64,000 nucleotides of DNA from Alitta virens (taxonomy: Eukaryota; Annelida; Polychaeta; Phyllodocida; Nereididae). Every line of letters starts with the position of its first letter. Positions within the stretch are counted from its first letter, which is position 1. The DNA lies in contig OW028576.1 in the NCBI GenBank assembly GCA_932294295.1, forward strand, positions 41,928,747 through 41,992,746, in the 5' to 3' direction. A program made the position numbers and the translations under genes. The notes beneath the pieces are model-generated. The model ran no database searches and had not been told where the DNA came from. It saw only the letters and a program-made list of their open reading frames with translations. Positions 9,128 to 19,454 of this stretch are shown piece after piece.

Positions 9128-9850
9128 ATGACAAGGTCTAAGAAGGCAAAAGCCCGCAGCTGTAGTGTGTGTGGAGGAGCAGTCCGGGGCCATGACGGAC
9201 CTATAGGACCAGGAAAGTGCAGAGCTATACCTCTAATGGAGATGTTTGACATGCTGTCTGAGCAGGAATCTGATATTGATAATGTGAGCATTTGTGATTC
9301 ACTTCAGAGACTCAATGTGGGAGCTGAGAGTGCAGCATCAAGGAGCGAATTTAGTGCTGGGGCTAGCAAGTTAGGTGGGCCTGTGATAGCCGAATCTTTA
9401 CTGTGTAGCAGTACCAGACCACTTGACTCTGTTAGCTTGCCCTCAGCACAAGGCAACGGATCAGCTGAGGCTGTTTCCATGAGGTTGCCAAGTTCGGCAA
9501 TAGGCGAGAGTGGCAAATTTGTCTCGTTCGCCAACAATCAAATGTGTGAGAGGGAGTACAGAGATTCTTGTATCTCTGAGGGCGCCCGCCCGAAGCAGTC
9601 ATCAAATGTATATGACCACCCGGTCGATTTGCTTGTAGGCGAAGTACCCAGCCGGCCGGTTTGTTCACCCTTTAGGTCCGAACGTGATCCAGAGTACCTT
9701 TACATGAGACCAGACACAGTTGAGACCATAAGGCATCGAATATGTCACGATAGGCAAAGTAGCCATGATACGAGTAGACCAAATGCATACCATGAGTCAA
9801 GCTATAGGTCAGTCAGTCCGCCACCTCGTGGCGCTGGGCATGATCGATGA
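9128..9850 (+). pseudogene. Gag-like ORF, N-terminal part, with a C-x2-C...GHDGP...C finger
   Basis: From the ATG at 9128 the product starts with a basic stretch and CSVCGGAVRGHDGPIGPGKC, a small zinc-finger-like motif. A long Ser/Arg/Pro-rich low-complexity region follows. I associate this finger and the downstream gag segments with tyrosine-recombinase (DIRS-like) or related retroelements of invertebrates; that assignment is from memory and tentative. The frame stops at 9850, but similar composition resumes at 9875 in another frame, so the copy is decayed. No RT or recombinase is present. Confidence 0.5.
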
Positions 9851-9874
9851 GAACACCCATGTCGCAGTGAGAGA

Positions 9875-10348
9875 GTGTTAAATTCCCCCCCTCGGGGGTG
9901 TGAGCAAGATGCTAGGTTGCATAGCTTACGGTCGGTTGGTTCCCCCACCAGGGGGCATGAGTGGCAAGCCAGGCCCATGCTGTGGCAGAAACGTAATTTC
10001 GATAAGTTAGGCAATACTTATGATGGTGACCGAGACAAACTGAGACAGCCCGAACCAAACCAGAACCCATGGTGGCTGAGGGAGATCCGTGATGGCAGCA
10101 GTGGCATGACCAGAGGACTTCCCAGAGAGAGGGAGCCAGGGCCCTACAGGCTAAGTGAGCGTTTCATCGCGGACCGGAGCAAAGCCGAGCATCCCCATCA
10201 TCACCCTAGGTACCTGGAGAGCCCCCAGCTAGTATACAGACCCTCAGACTACCCAGAGCCAGGAACCAGCAGACATCCCACCCAGCAGACATCCCACCCA
10301 GCTAGAAGCCCATTCCTAGACGGGTCACCACGACACCAGGGCGCCTAA
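9875..10348 (+). pseudogene. Gag-like ORF, middle low-complexity part
   Basis: About 157 residues rich in Arg, Pro, Ser and His (for example HHPRYLESP and tandem PTQQTSHP), in a different frame from the preceding part. It is probably the disordered linker of the same gag, displaced by an indel near 9850-9875. Confidence 0.45.
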
Positions 10349-10403
10349 CAGCCCCATCCAGGGGGTAGAACACATCAGCAACCGTATCTGTGATGCGGCC
10401 TTA

Positions 10404-10853
10404 TTGGGTGAGTTCATCGAGTTAAATGAACTACTGAACAATAACATTAATGACAATGATGAATTTAAAAGTTATGTTGATAACCACGGCAATGTCAATA
10501 TTAAGTGTCAGTGTTCCCGCAGAACCATATCAAACTCCTTTAAGTGGTTGGAGGCCTGGAGTCTGTATGAGATAATATTGTGTGGAGAGTACGGTTACAC
10601 GGTCTTTAAAGAGATGGTCTCTTACCGCTTATTTATGATTACAATGTTTAATCGTTTCAAATTATCCTATGTATTGGGTTATGACGTACGCCATCTTAAG
10701 GCAAATCTTAAGCTGTAGACATTCATTCGCATTTGCCAGATTGAATCAAGAGTTATATGTCACTACCTTTGATGCTTCGGCATTACGAAATGTAACACGT
10801 TGCTCAAGGTGTTCATCCATTGAGCACAGTTTTTCTGAATGTCCCTTTCGTGG
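10404..10853 (+). pseudogene. Gag-like core and zinc knuckle of the same retroelement
   Basis: A frame at 10404-10718 holds a helical gag-like segment (FKWLEAWSLYEIIL..., then a YDVRH element). It continues after a frameshift at about 10690-10720 to a CCHC knuckle, CSRCSSIEHSFSEC, near 10800-10842. The order of helical core then knuckle is that of a capsid protein. The unit is cut off by a G-rich repeat at about 10857. Confidence 0.55.
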
Positions 10854-10856
10854 CCC

Positions 10857-10945
10857 TGGGCAGGGGGGAGACCTTAAAAAAGGTGGGGGGGGGGGGGGGG
10901 CGCACGCCCCACCACGCCCACCCTGGATCTGCCCCTGCTCCATGC
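10857..10945. repeat. Poly-G hairpin repeat (CTGGATCTGCCCCTG type)
   Basis: A G14-like tract lies between GGGCAGGGG and the inverted CCCCTGC end. The CTGGATCTGCC motif also occurs beside the poly-C tract at about 21700, which suggests a dispersed repeat family. Confidence 0.5.
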
Positions 10946-10953
10946 TAAAATAG

Positions 10954-11440
10954 CATGATGACATTTAGCCATTACCCTTTGGTTTGAAGGGGGAAAAGGG
11001 GTTAAGTTCTTAACCCCGTTTATCACTAAACTAATAACACCATGGACATTACGTACACTACTCAATTCCAAAACATTATATTGATGGCAACTGTGTCCTT
11101 CCTAGTATGTTGGTTAATGATTTTACGATGCTTAAACGAAAATAGCTGTACATTGTGAACTTCAGCCTGTCTTACATGCATCAGGGGGTAATGTTGGATA
11201 AATATCTCCTGAGTTACCAGTGTTGTAGCCTGGCAAAAAACTTGGGAGGGGGTGCAATTTGGTCAAAGTCACTGATGTTCAATGAAATTATTCATTACTA
11301 TAAGTATATATTACGCTTATATGTAATCCAAAAATGTTGTATTAGTAATAATATTAGAAAAATCACCAAAATTAATGTGATACTACTTCGGAACAACAGT
11401 TGCTCATCACTGCTTGATAAGGCTTATGGTTTCAACAGAC
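10954..11440. other. AT-rich spacer, nothing recognised
   Basis: No credible ORF, RNA gene or repeat was seen. Confidence 0.5.
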
Positions 11441-11749
11441 CACATGCATAAAATATGGGCTATACGTGCTCACTCGTGGCTATACGAGGCTCTGTTAATC
11501 ACGTTTAAATTCTTCCCACGAACGCGGGGCAGTCGTAGATCGCTCAGCGGATACCCGTCAAGCACTTGCTGAACGTCCATCGCCTAGCATCATCAGGCAT
11601 CCTTAAGGCATCCATGAGTCACTGGTAGATCGCTCGTATTGAAGAAGCATGCGGGTGACGGATGTCCGCCAAGCATTTTACAAGCGTTTTACAAGCGTTC
11701 TACAAGTGGACGCGAGTGGATAGCGAGTATATACGTATGGACAGTGGCT

Positions 11750-11975
11750 AGGTATGGCTACGTAAGGAGAACGTACGTAGAACGTACGTATGACGTATGT
11801 CGAACATATGTAGAACATATGTAGAACATACGTAGAATGTACGTAGAATGTACGTAAAACGTACGTAGAACATACGTAGAACATACATAGAACATACGTA
11901 GAATATACGTAGAACATACGTAGACATAGAACGTATGTAGAATGTACGTAGAACGTATGTAGAATGTATGTAGAA
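11750..11975. repeat. GTAGAAC(A/G)TAC tandem array
   Basis: About 20 copies of an 11-12-bp unit (GTAGAACATAC, GTAGAATGTAC and similar), with frequent ACGTACGT palindromes. Antisense Tyr/Val/Phe-rich ORFs across it are repeat artefacts. Confidence 0.85.
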
Positions 11976-11989
11976 TGCTTGCCGAGTGA

Positions 11990-12235
11990 ATCCCGAGCAA
12001 GTTACGTAACTAATATAAACAATTAACTTGCCAAAATTTTGAACATGTTTAAAATTCTTTGCTCTCTCCACGTATGGTCACAGATGATCAAGCGCTACCA
12101 GGAGTGTTCTACGGATTAGCATGAAACGCTCGGCAAAATGAACCACGTATGAACAAGAATGAGCAAGAGTAAAAATATTTTTTCATCTGTGGTCATACGT
12201 AGATCTTATACGTGACAGTGTGAACGCCCCTTTAA
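11990..12235. repeat. Right end of a MITE-type element related to 26689-26879
   Basis: GAGCAAGAGTAAA...TTTTTTTCATC...GGTCATACGTAGATCTTATACGTGACAGTGTGAACG closely parallels 26810-26878. A matching left terminus was not found, so the unit is partial or diverged. It may include the tandem array to its left. Confidence 0.55.
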
Positions 12236-13038
12236 CACATATTAAATAATATAATGAAAAATGTTACTCTTATTTATTTCATTCTATAGTTTTTCATCAG
12301 TTGCTGAGGTTTACAAACTGTGAACTCATCCAAGTTTTTGTCTTTTCTTTCAGATTGATATTGATACTCTTTCAAAGATGCAAGATGAAGTACTAGTAAA
12401 GCTGGGAATAACAAGTATGGGGGACAGGATAGCTTTGAGAACTTATGCAACAAGGGCAGCGAATAGCGAATGAAGACAAAGCAGAAAGTTTGCTGGAAAG
12501 AGTGAGGAGCAAAATGCACAAGAAGAGAAGAAGGTTGGGAAGTAATTGGTGTGGCCTAAAGGGCAACCAGAATGCCAAACAAGCAAAAAGAAAATTAGAG
12601 ATCGGTTGGCTAAACCATGAACCGTCAGGTCTCAAACAGGTGAGAGCAAAAACAGGAGGCGGGACCAGAACTTTATCCATAGATATGACACGCACAATCG
12701 GAGAGGTTAAGGAGGAGGCCATTAACCTTTTCTTCCCAAATGGAAAGTCCTCCTGCCAGGGTGGTATTGAAGAATACCACATTTCAATGGTGAATTTCGA
12801 CACATCAAAGGTCAATGAAAGTCTAACCATTGGTGACTTGTACCTTACTGGAGGACACAAGATTCTTAGACTCTACTTGTGTACCGAGGCCAAAGGGCCA
12901 ACCAAATCAAAGAGACAATGCAGTGTGGCCGTAGAGAGTGAGGAAGATGCCAATGAAATCCCAGAAATTCTAAGGAAAACTGAACCATTTGCAACAGCTG
13001 TTGCTTCAGTGGATGGTAGTAATTCCGAAAAGCAGCCT

Positions 13039-13164
13039 GACCTCAAGGCAACTCAACTCAGTGATGCAGGAAAATATGTAGAGCTGAAGGACACTCAATC
13101 CAGTGATGCAGGGAAGTCAGTAGAGCTCAAAGCAACTGTCAACAGTGATACTGAAAACCAAGCA
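13039..13164 (+). repeat. 42-bp coding tandem repeat (three 14-residue units)
   Basis: DLKATQLSDAGKYV, ELKDTQSSDAGKSV and ELKATVNSDTENQA follow one another in the linker of the HECT-like gene. Confidence 0.8.
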
Positions 13165-14268
13165 GTAGCTTTAGATAATTTGGCATTAGTAGATCTAACC
13201 CATGTTCCAATACTGTATGCATGTCAAGTTGAGGTGTCTGGTACCATACCAGAGGTCGGAAAATTCAATGAAGAGTCAACAGAGACCAAATGTGACTTTC
13301 CTATTTCTGCAAATTCAAGCAGTGAACCAAATCCAGAGCCAGAAATGTTTACAATAACTGATGTGCCAGCACTAAGACCCAAAGTATTTTTGGGAGGAGA
13401 CCTGCAAGCCAGTTTTGATAATGAAATATCTTTTAATTTAAATGGCAAACACAAACCAGAAATTATAGAAATATGGCTGCATCGTGGTTTTGTCCTTAAA
13501 GAGATTGAAATTTTTTCATGCAACATACTTTTGACATCCGAAGCCAAACTATTACAGTGAAATTGATTTCTCCTTATGGACAAGTTGAAGCGGCCGAGGA
13601 TAGTGGAGGTGTCCTCAGAGACGTGCTGTCTGAATACTGGAACAGTTTCTATGAGACAAGAACCATGGATAGAGAGGTGAAAGTCCCAACATTGCTGCAT
13701 AATGTTGATGGCAAACGCTGGAAGGCTAGTGCTCAGATATTAACAGCAGGCTATTATCTTGAAGACTACTTTCCTGTAAAACTTGCCTCGGCATTTTTAG
13801 AGTATGTTGCAATTGGAGATAAAATAGACAAGCATGCTATTCTTGAGCAGTGTGTGAGCTATTACCTTTCCACTACAGAGAGGGACTTAGCACAAAATGC
13901 CATGAAAGAGTTTGATGAAGTTGATCATGATGAGTTGTTGGACTTCATGGGCGACCATGGCTGCAGGTTAAGGCCATTAAAGGAAAATATTGAAAACATC
14001 TTGCTAGAGATAGCACACAAAGAGATGATTCAGGCACCAACGTATGTAGCTGATAATTGGAGGGATGAATTGCTACAGTGTCAATCAACAATGAATGAAA
14101 CAGGTACAAGTTTCAAAGAAATGAGCAAGAAGATTCCTCAGTTCAAAGAAGTTTGGAAGATCATTGCTGTTGATGCAACTGCTAATCCTGACGTCATTGC
14201 TTACTTGAAGAAGTACCTCAGAGAGACTGATTTGGCTCAATTGAAAGACTTCATGCGATTTTGTACAG

Positions 14269-14348
14269 GTAAGCCACTGTATGTAAATAAAAGGTGCAAC
14301 AAAACTTTTCAATGAGTGGTATGTTCTGATATTACAGCTTTTTTTCAG
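14269..14348 (+). other. 80-bp phase-1 intron of the HECT-like gene
   Basis: Donor ACAG|GTAAGC, acceptor TTTTTTTCAG|GTGCTG. Splicing restores the conserved FCTG-ADIIVG junction of the HECT-like domain. Confidence 0.8.
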
Positions 14349-14747
14349 GTGCTGATATCATTGTTGGGAAAAACATCACTGTATCGACATACGCCCCAGA
14401 ATCTGCATTTACAAGACGGCCAATTGCCCACACTTGCGGATGTGTCCTACAATTACCAGAAACCTATCAGTCATATGTTGAATTTTGCACAGAATTCAAT
14501 GGCATATTAAACTCTGGAGTGTGACCATGGATTTCATTTAATAAGGTTTTTGTCCTTGTTAAAACTGTCCTCATGTTTACTGTAATTTGTTTCATGTTTA
14601 GGTTTGTTCGTTTTTGAACATGTATGTTAGTGCAACACAGACATGACAACTGATCACTAATTGTGTGGTAACTTCTGTGTTTCTGGACATTTTTTGCGCA
14701 GCATTGTAGATGCATTTGTAGTTTTCATGTATGTTTAGACTGTTTTC

Positions 14748-14896
14748 AGCGAATTTCATAGAATTGGGAACAAATCTGCGGAGGACGTCATGTGAATCCA
14801 GGCCTCTCATTGGCTGTGGGATGCCTTAGCCATTGAGAGTCTTGGAATCGTGTGACGTCCTCTGATGTTTTGTTTCCCATTCTATGAAATTGGCTG
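14748..14896. mobile_element. Hairpin MITE (CAGCGAATTTCATAGAATTG ends)
   Basis: The left arm, AATTTCATAGAATTGGGAACAAA...GAGGACGTCA, is inverted at the right as TGACGTCCTC...TTTCCCATTCTATGAAATTGGCTG. The unit is about 150 bp. Confidence 0.8.
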
Positions 14897-15804
14897 TAAT
14901 ATTCAAGTATGTTAATTTCAACCATTTTATGTTTTAGTTATCAGTTGATTTGCTCTTAAACTGTGGTGTTGCTGAATTTAAACAGCTTTGAATTATCTCC
15001 AGTTGGCTAACTTAGCTAGATTGAATACTTATCAAAAGTTAGATCTATATAGTTTTGTGAGACAGTTGTCAAATGCCTTCTGTGAACAATAGATACGATT
15101 TTTATAACTGCATATCGATTTTCCAGGTACAGGTGAAACATTGAAAGTTGATGAGTATTCAAATTTTATTTTGACAGTTGTTCTCAGTTATTTTGCGCAT
15201 TGAGTTTCGCAAGTTTTGATGTTTGATGATGTCCATTAAAAATGGTCCATACCGTTCTAATTCTCCATTTTTGTTATGTCTTTATCTTATGTCTCATGAC
15301 TCAACACTATTGGTCTGGACTCTGGAGCTTGACCAGCTACCAGAGAGGCAGACATAGTGATGAGATGACAAGGCTTGGGGTCAACACCAAGGTACTGGGG
15401 TCCAATGTACTGGGGTCCTTTACTTTCCCCAACATAGGCAGAGAGTACAAGCCACTGCCAATTAAATCAATGACTGTTTATGAAAACAAGATATAGCGTA
15501 ACCTTTTAAGGAGCCAGCCAGTGTGTGAACTGGCAGATGCCTTTACCATTAGGCAATATAGGATGAGCAGCATCTGTGTGAACATCCATCATGCACACAA
15601 TTACCAGGGCCACAGCATGATTTCAAAGATGAGAAAATCGTCATCATGCAATTGTATATTTCAATGAAATTTTTTCTTGATTATCACAATGGTATTTTGA
15701 TGAATATTCAGAACTTATACATTTTATACAAAGATTTTCGACAGTGTAATGTTACAGATTAAGCATGTGCCTTATGCTTTGACGACACTGTAAATAAACT
15801 CCAA
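14897..15804. other. 3' part of element Y, no gene
   Basis: AT-rich, with only short frames. It includes a 3'-UTR-like region of the HECT-like gene; an AATAAA (at about 15792) lies before the right subterminal repeat. Confidence 0.45.
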
Positions 15805-15878
15805 TTACGAATTAGTATTTCGTGGGAACGAAATAAAAAATGAAAAGTGCATGTCCTATCCCAGCCACCGTAGAAATC

Positions 15879-18000
15879 ACATTCTTAGTGCATATATTTT
15901 GCTCTTGTATAAATTAGCTATGACTGACTAAACACATTTCTGTCTCTTTGCTTGCACTTTTAATATGACTTAATTTTATGCTGCTGATGTTGTGATTAAA
16001 ATTTAACATAATGTATATCATAAATTCTGTAAAAAAAATAAGCACCAACAATTTATCTTGAATTTATTTCATTGCAAAAATCTATTTGCAAAAGAGAACA
16101 GCAATATGACATATAGGTTAAAACAGCTACACAAAAGAAACAAAACAAAATTGAATTGTAAACAATTTACATTATTTAGCAAATAACTAAATGCTTTTTT
16201 GTTTTTTAGGTAATTTTATGTTTTTAACTTGTAAACTGGTGTGAATAGCTAAAGAAATTCTACCTTTCTCAATATCGGGATAATTGTAATGTAGTAAACT
16301 GCTACATATATGCAATAGGTAAATTTATTATTAGTCAAATTTTCTTTCTTCACAAACTTAGAAATTATTTCCTATTGATGTTTTAGGTGACATATATTGC
16401 AACTGCTGACATATAAAATTCAAAATTTATCCCCATCCTCATCTTCATTCATTCTCATCATCGTACTTTCTCAGGGCCATACAACCTTCAAGTGCTGATT
16501 GCTTTTATGTATGCACCTAGGCAATTTACATAATATATTTATATTTTTTATATATTGTATTATTTTATTGTAATTTTGTATTGCAAAGTTAATTGTAATT
16601 GCAGAAAATTGAATAAATTCAAAATTCAAATACAAATAGAGCACACGCTGTTTAGCATAAATCTACATATATTTATAGATTATAAGTTATGAGACCAGTG
16701 AATACATGTTAGTAGGATTAGTAGGTTGCGCTGAGGTTTGGACAACAGAACTAACTAAAAATGAACTAAGCCTGAGTAAGGAGGGGGGTGGGGGAAGTTA
16801 GGGGAAGCAATATATATTAGATCAGTAGAGCACAGAATCAAGACCTGTATATATATATTTTACTGCCTTAAAAATAATACAAAATACATTGAACAACAAT
16901 ATAATTAACATCTATAGGCTAAAATAGTTAAACAAACAAGTATTACAATTTTGTTAACAATTTTCACCCTATCAGTGAATTGAGAAAAGAAAAAAAAAGA
17001 TACGATCTATCACCATTCACTGTAACTTAATATGAAAATAATTAATGGACCCTATTTTTGTGGCAGTTATGAAATTGCAATCACATAAATTATATTTCTT
17101 CTGCATTTATGATATATCATAAGCTGGCATATATCACAGTAGCGGATTTAGGGGGTTTAAACCCCCCCCCCCCTTGGCCTAGTACATTTTAATCTGTCAA
17201 CCCCCCCCCCCCCTCGCTCCGTGAACTTTTTTCTAGATCCAAACCCCCCCCCCCTAAAATGCCTGAATAACTATTGCCTTTTCATGCGACATTTCAGGCA
17301 AATCCCTAATTTTATGCAACTAATATTGTGATTAAAATTAATTATACATATATGTGCTAAATTACTATTGCTTTTTTTTTTTACTGAATTCATCTTTACC
17401 TTGTGCATATCAAAGACAAGGATGTCTAATAATCATTTTTTTGGTATTTTTAGGAATCAAACTTTTTTAATAGTGAATAAAGCACACACCAATTACCATT
17501 TATCTGCATATTTTGCATATTAAATTACTGGTGTATACATAAATACATTATGTTATGCTGAGGTATCTAGGCCTATAAAAAAAAACAATTTCCAATGGCC
17601 TGCTGCAAACTACGTTGCAGTGTATTACCTATAAATACCTCAATTATGATTATTCCTTAAATTATATATGAAATATTTAAGGTGATACATAATCATAAAT
17701 ATTAACAACTGGATTTTTTGCAGTGCCCCCCTCCCCCCCCCCCCCTCTTTAACAGCCTGTAGACAAAGCCAGTTTGTGACGTCATCAATGCACAAACAAT
17801 GAAATGTCTGGGGCAGGTGCCCCAAAACATGAAGGAAAAGGCACTCCCCATTCAGAGTACCCTAGGCTGGTATAGATGTAAGTATCACCACCTTTCAATA
17901 TTTAGGAATTGAATTTATAATGTCCTTTGTCATATGTAATAATTTGGTGCTTGTGGCGTAATGCATAGATAAAATATTGACAGTTGAGTACTGCAAAGTG
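15879..18000. other. AT-rich body of element X with poly-C tracts
   Basis: No credible ORF. C-tracts of 10-14 bases lie at about 17161, 17202 and 17245, around AGCGGATTTAGGGGGTTTAA (17143-17162), and another lies near 17730. They resemble the G/C-tract repeats at 10857, 21665 and 59100. Confidence 0.5.
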
Positions 18001-18155
18001 TCTCTTTGAGTCTACTACTGAAGCAGACTCAAGATTTTGCTTGGTCCAGACTCAAATCTTGAGAGTGGCTCAAGACAACATGCTCTAAAAAACCAGACTC
18101 AAGGGAAAATAGACTCAGACTCACAAAAATGGACTCACTTTAAAAAAACCGGGGC

Positions 18156-18745
18156 CAGTTGTCCCACCAAAGCAGACTCCTACTTCACAGGGCCCTCGAC
18201 CAACACTGATTCTGTCATGCTCACAGCGCTTACCACCACGAGCAATTAATGGTGGAGCAGCAACAACAGTTCTAGAACAGCCTTGCCACACTTCAGACCT
18301 CTCAGCAAACCATTGTGCAGCACCTCCCAGCTGCTCATAGTCAGCCTATTCAGCCCATCTCTCAAATGCCCCAACCTCAGACAGCTGCAGCCTCAAAGAC
18401 AACAGTAGTTGCTCCAGATGGTGCCAGTACAACTCATGATGGTGAGTTAAGAGTCTTTTACACTGCACAACATCAGCACACAGGCACCACAGCGACCAGA
18501 GCAAATGACAGGTTCTCCCATAGGGATGAATGTCAAAGCCGCATTTATGCCCAACGCTACCCCAGTGAAATCACTGGAATCCTGACATTTTGTTATTACT
18601 CAACAGGTCAAGGAACTCATGAGCATGAGTGCAAATTGGCAATACTTTGACACTCAATTTCGCACTGATCGCAAGTACACCAAATGTTCGTGGCTCAACT
18701 TTCGATCAGACCTCGAAACTCACGCTCTTCTGAAGTGCTCTGAAT
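18156..18745 (+). pseudogene. 3' fragment of the gag-like ORF split by element X
   Basis: The frame interrupted at 7887 resumes at 18158 (VVPPKQTPT...). After a frame change it becomes a Gln-rich coiled segment (about 18250-18420), then a gag-like helical segment near 18590-18745 (WQYFDTQFRTDRKYTKCSWL...). Several stops and shifts are present. The retroelement class is uncertain; a DIRS-like or Gypsy gag is possible. Confidence 0.55.
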
Positions 18746-19110
18746 GAATGAAAAAGCTCAACCCACTAAAAAGGCCCAGGAGCCTTTTGGGCCCCTTTCT
18801 TTCATGATTCCCCCAGGCTACTGTTTACTGTTTACTGTTTAATAAGACCTAGTAAAGTGTCGCTAAGAGCTGACACCGCGCTATCACGTTGGCGAACGCC
18901 TGTGTTTATTGTCATTTAAATTATTGTCATATATATACATTTAATTATTGTTATATCATGTAATTTATTAAAAATTTTAATATATATTTATTATTCATCT
19001 ATACATTAAATTACTGTCACATATATTGCTTAAAATAAATTGTCATATATGTTACATTTTTATATTAAAATATTTTAAATTGTTATAACATTAAATATAT
19101 ATGCACTATA
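18746..19110. other. AT-rich spacer with ATTGTCATATAT-type repeats
   Basis: TTACTGTT is repeated at 18830-18840. ATTATTGTCATATATATACATTTA-like units recur at about 18915, 18945, 19005 and 19040. No gene. Confidence 0.5.
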
Positions 19111-19189
19111 GTGTGTAAATAATAATAATAATTTTTATTTGTCCTATAACAATAAAATATGAAACCATATGTAACAGTCATGTACAGAA

Positions 19190-19385
19190 AAACAGTCATG
19201 TACAGAAAAACGCATGGTTTCCATGCGTTACACACATGCATGAAATCCATGCATCTTCCGCATGGATTCCATGCGTTACAGAAACGCATGGTTTACGCAT
19301 GGCTCGTTTTCTGCCTGTAAACACACGGTAATTAAACGCATGGAAAACGCACGGGAAACGCATGGGAAACGCACGTGGCACAATT
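19190..19385. repeat. ACGCATGG / CCATGCGT palindromic array
   Basis: About 14 occurrences of CGCATGG, CCATGCG or near variants (AAACGCATGG, AACGCACGGG) in 200 bp, in both orientations. Confidence 0.8.
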
Positions 19386-19454
19386 GCCCATGTGCTTTTA
19401 AATTCTTGATATAGATAAATCTACCTTTAGAATAAAATATCAGTGTGGAAAGGT

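Larger units (their letters stand above)
12354..14524 (+). pseudogene. SAM / ubiquitin-like / HECT-like gene, damaged by small frameshifts
   Basis: A 3' splice site (TTTTCTTTCAG) precedes 12354, where the second half of a SAM domain begins (DIDTLSKMQDEVLVKLGI...). A frame change near 12440 leads to a basic region and a ubiquitin-like fold (about 12655-12885; LFFPNG and LRLYLCT motifs). Then come a disordered linker with three 14-residue repeats (13039-13164) and a HECT-like domain. A one-base loss in the T6 run near 13509-13515 separates the two long frames (12445-13560 and 13518-14315). A phase-1 intron, 14269-14348, has GTAAGC and TTTTTTTCAG ends. The last exon keeps the HECT H-T-C motif; its cysteine codon is 14435-14437. 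A further one-base loss gives a stop at 14522. Family members are usually annotated as G2E3-like E3 ligases in fish and cnidarians (from memory). Confidence 0.65.
8314..15872 (+). mobile_element. Nested DNA transposon Y (25-bp TIRs, TSD GAAATC), carrying a HECT-like gene
   Basis: TACGGTGGCTGGGATAGGAC begins the left TIR at 8314. The right TIR at 15848-15872 is its perfect inverse over 25 bp. GAAATC directly repeats at 8308-8313 and 15873-15878. Arrays of ACGAAATA/TATTTCGT palindromes lie just inside the ends (long at left, one unit at right). Inside are a promoter plus gag-like retroelement fragment (8840-10853), a poly-G repeat, a GTAGAAC-type array (11750-11975) and the SAM-Ubl-HECT-like gene. 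The gene shares the element's left-to-right orientation and ends 1.3 kb before the right TIR, so it may be Y's own gene. Confidence 0.75.
7888..18155. mobile_element. Outer DNA transposon X (TIR GCCCCGGTTTTTT, TSD CAG)
   Basis: The left end reads GCCCCGGTTTTTTGAAAGT and the right end is its inverted match with one base changed. CAG flanks both ends (7885-7887 and 18156-18158). Removing the element and one CAG restores a continuous reading frame. Subterminal regions are full of TTGAGTCTG / CAGACTCAA motifs (7900-8030 and 18005-18135). Native DNA is about 7888-8313 and 15873-18155; the middle is the nested element Y. No transposase of X is visible, so it may be non-autonomous. A 3-bp TSD fits several superfamilies, so none is assigned. 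Confidence 0.75.

Noticed and set aside
11678..12071. Minus-strand ORFs rich in YVLRTFYV-type repeats
   Set aside because: They are produced by the 11-12-bp GTAGAAC array in several frames; not a protein signal.
15242..15496. 84-residue plus-strand ORF
   Set aside because: No domain and low-complexity AT-rich context; probably part of a 3' UTR or repeat.
7888..18155. Assigning element X to PIF/Harbinger because of its 3-bp duplication
   Set aside because: The CAG target is not the usual TWA and no transposase is visible, so the superfamily is left open.
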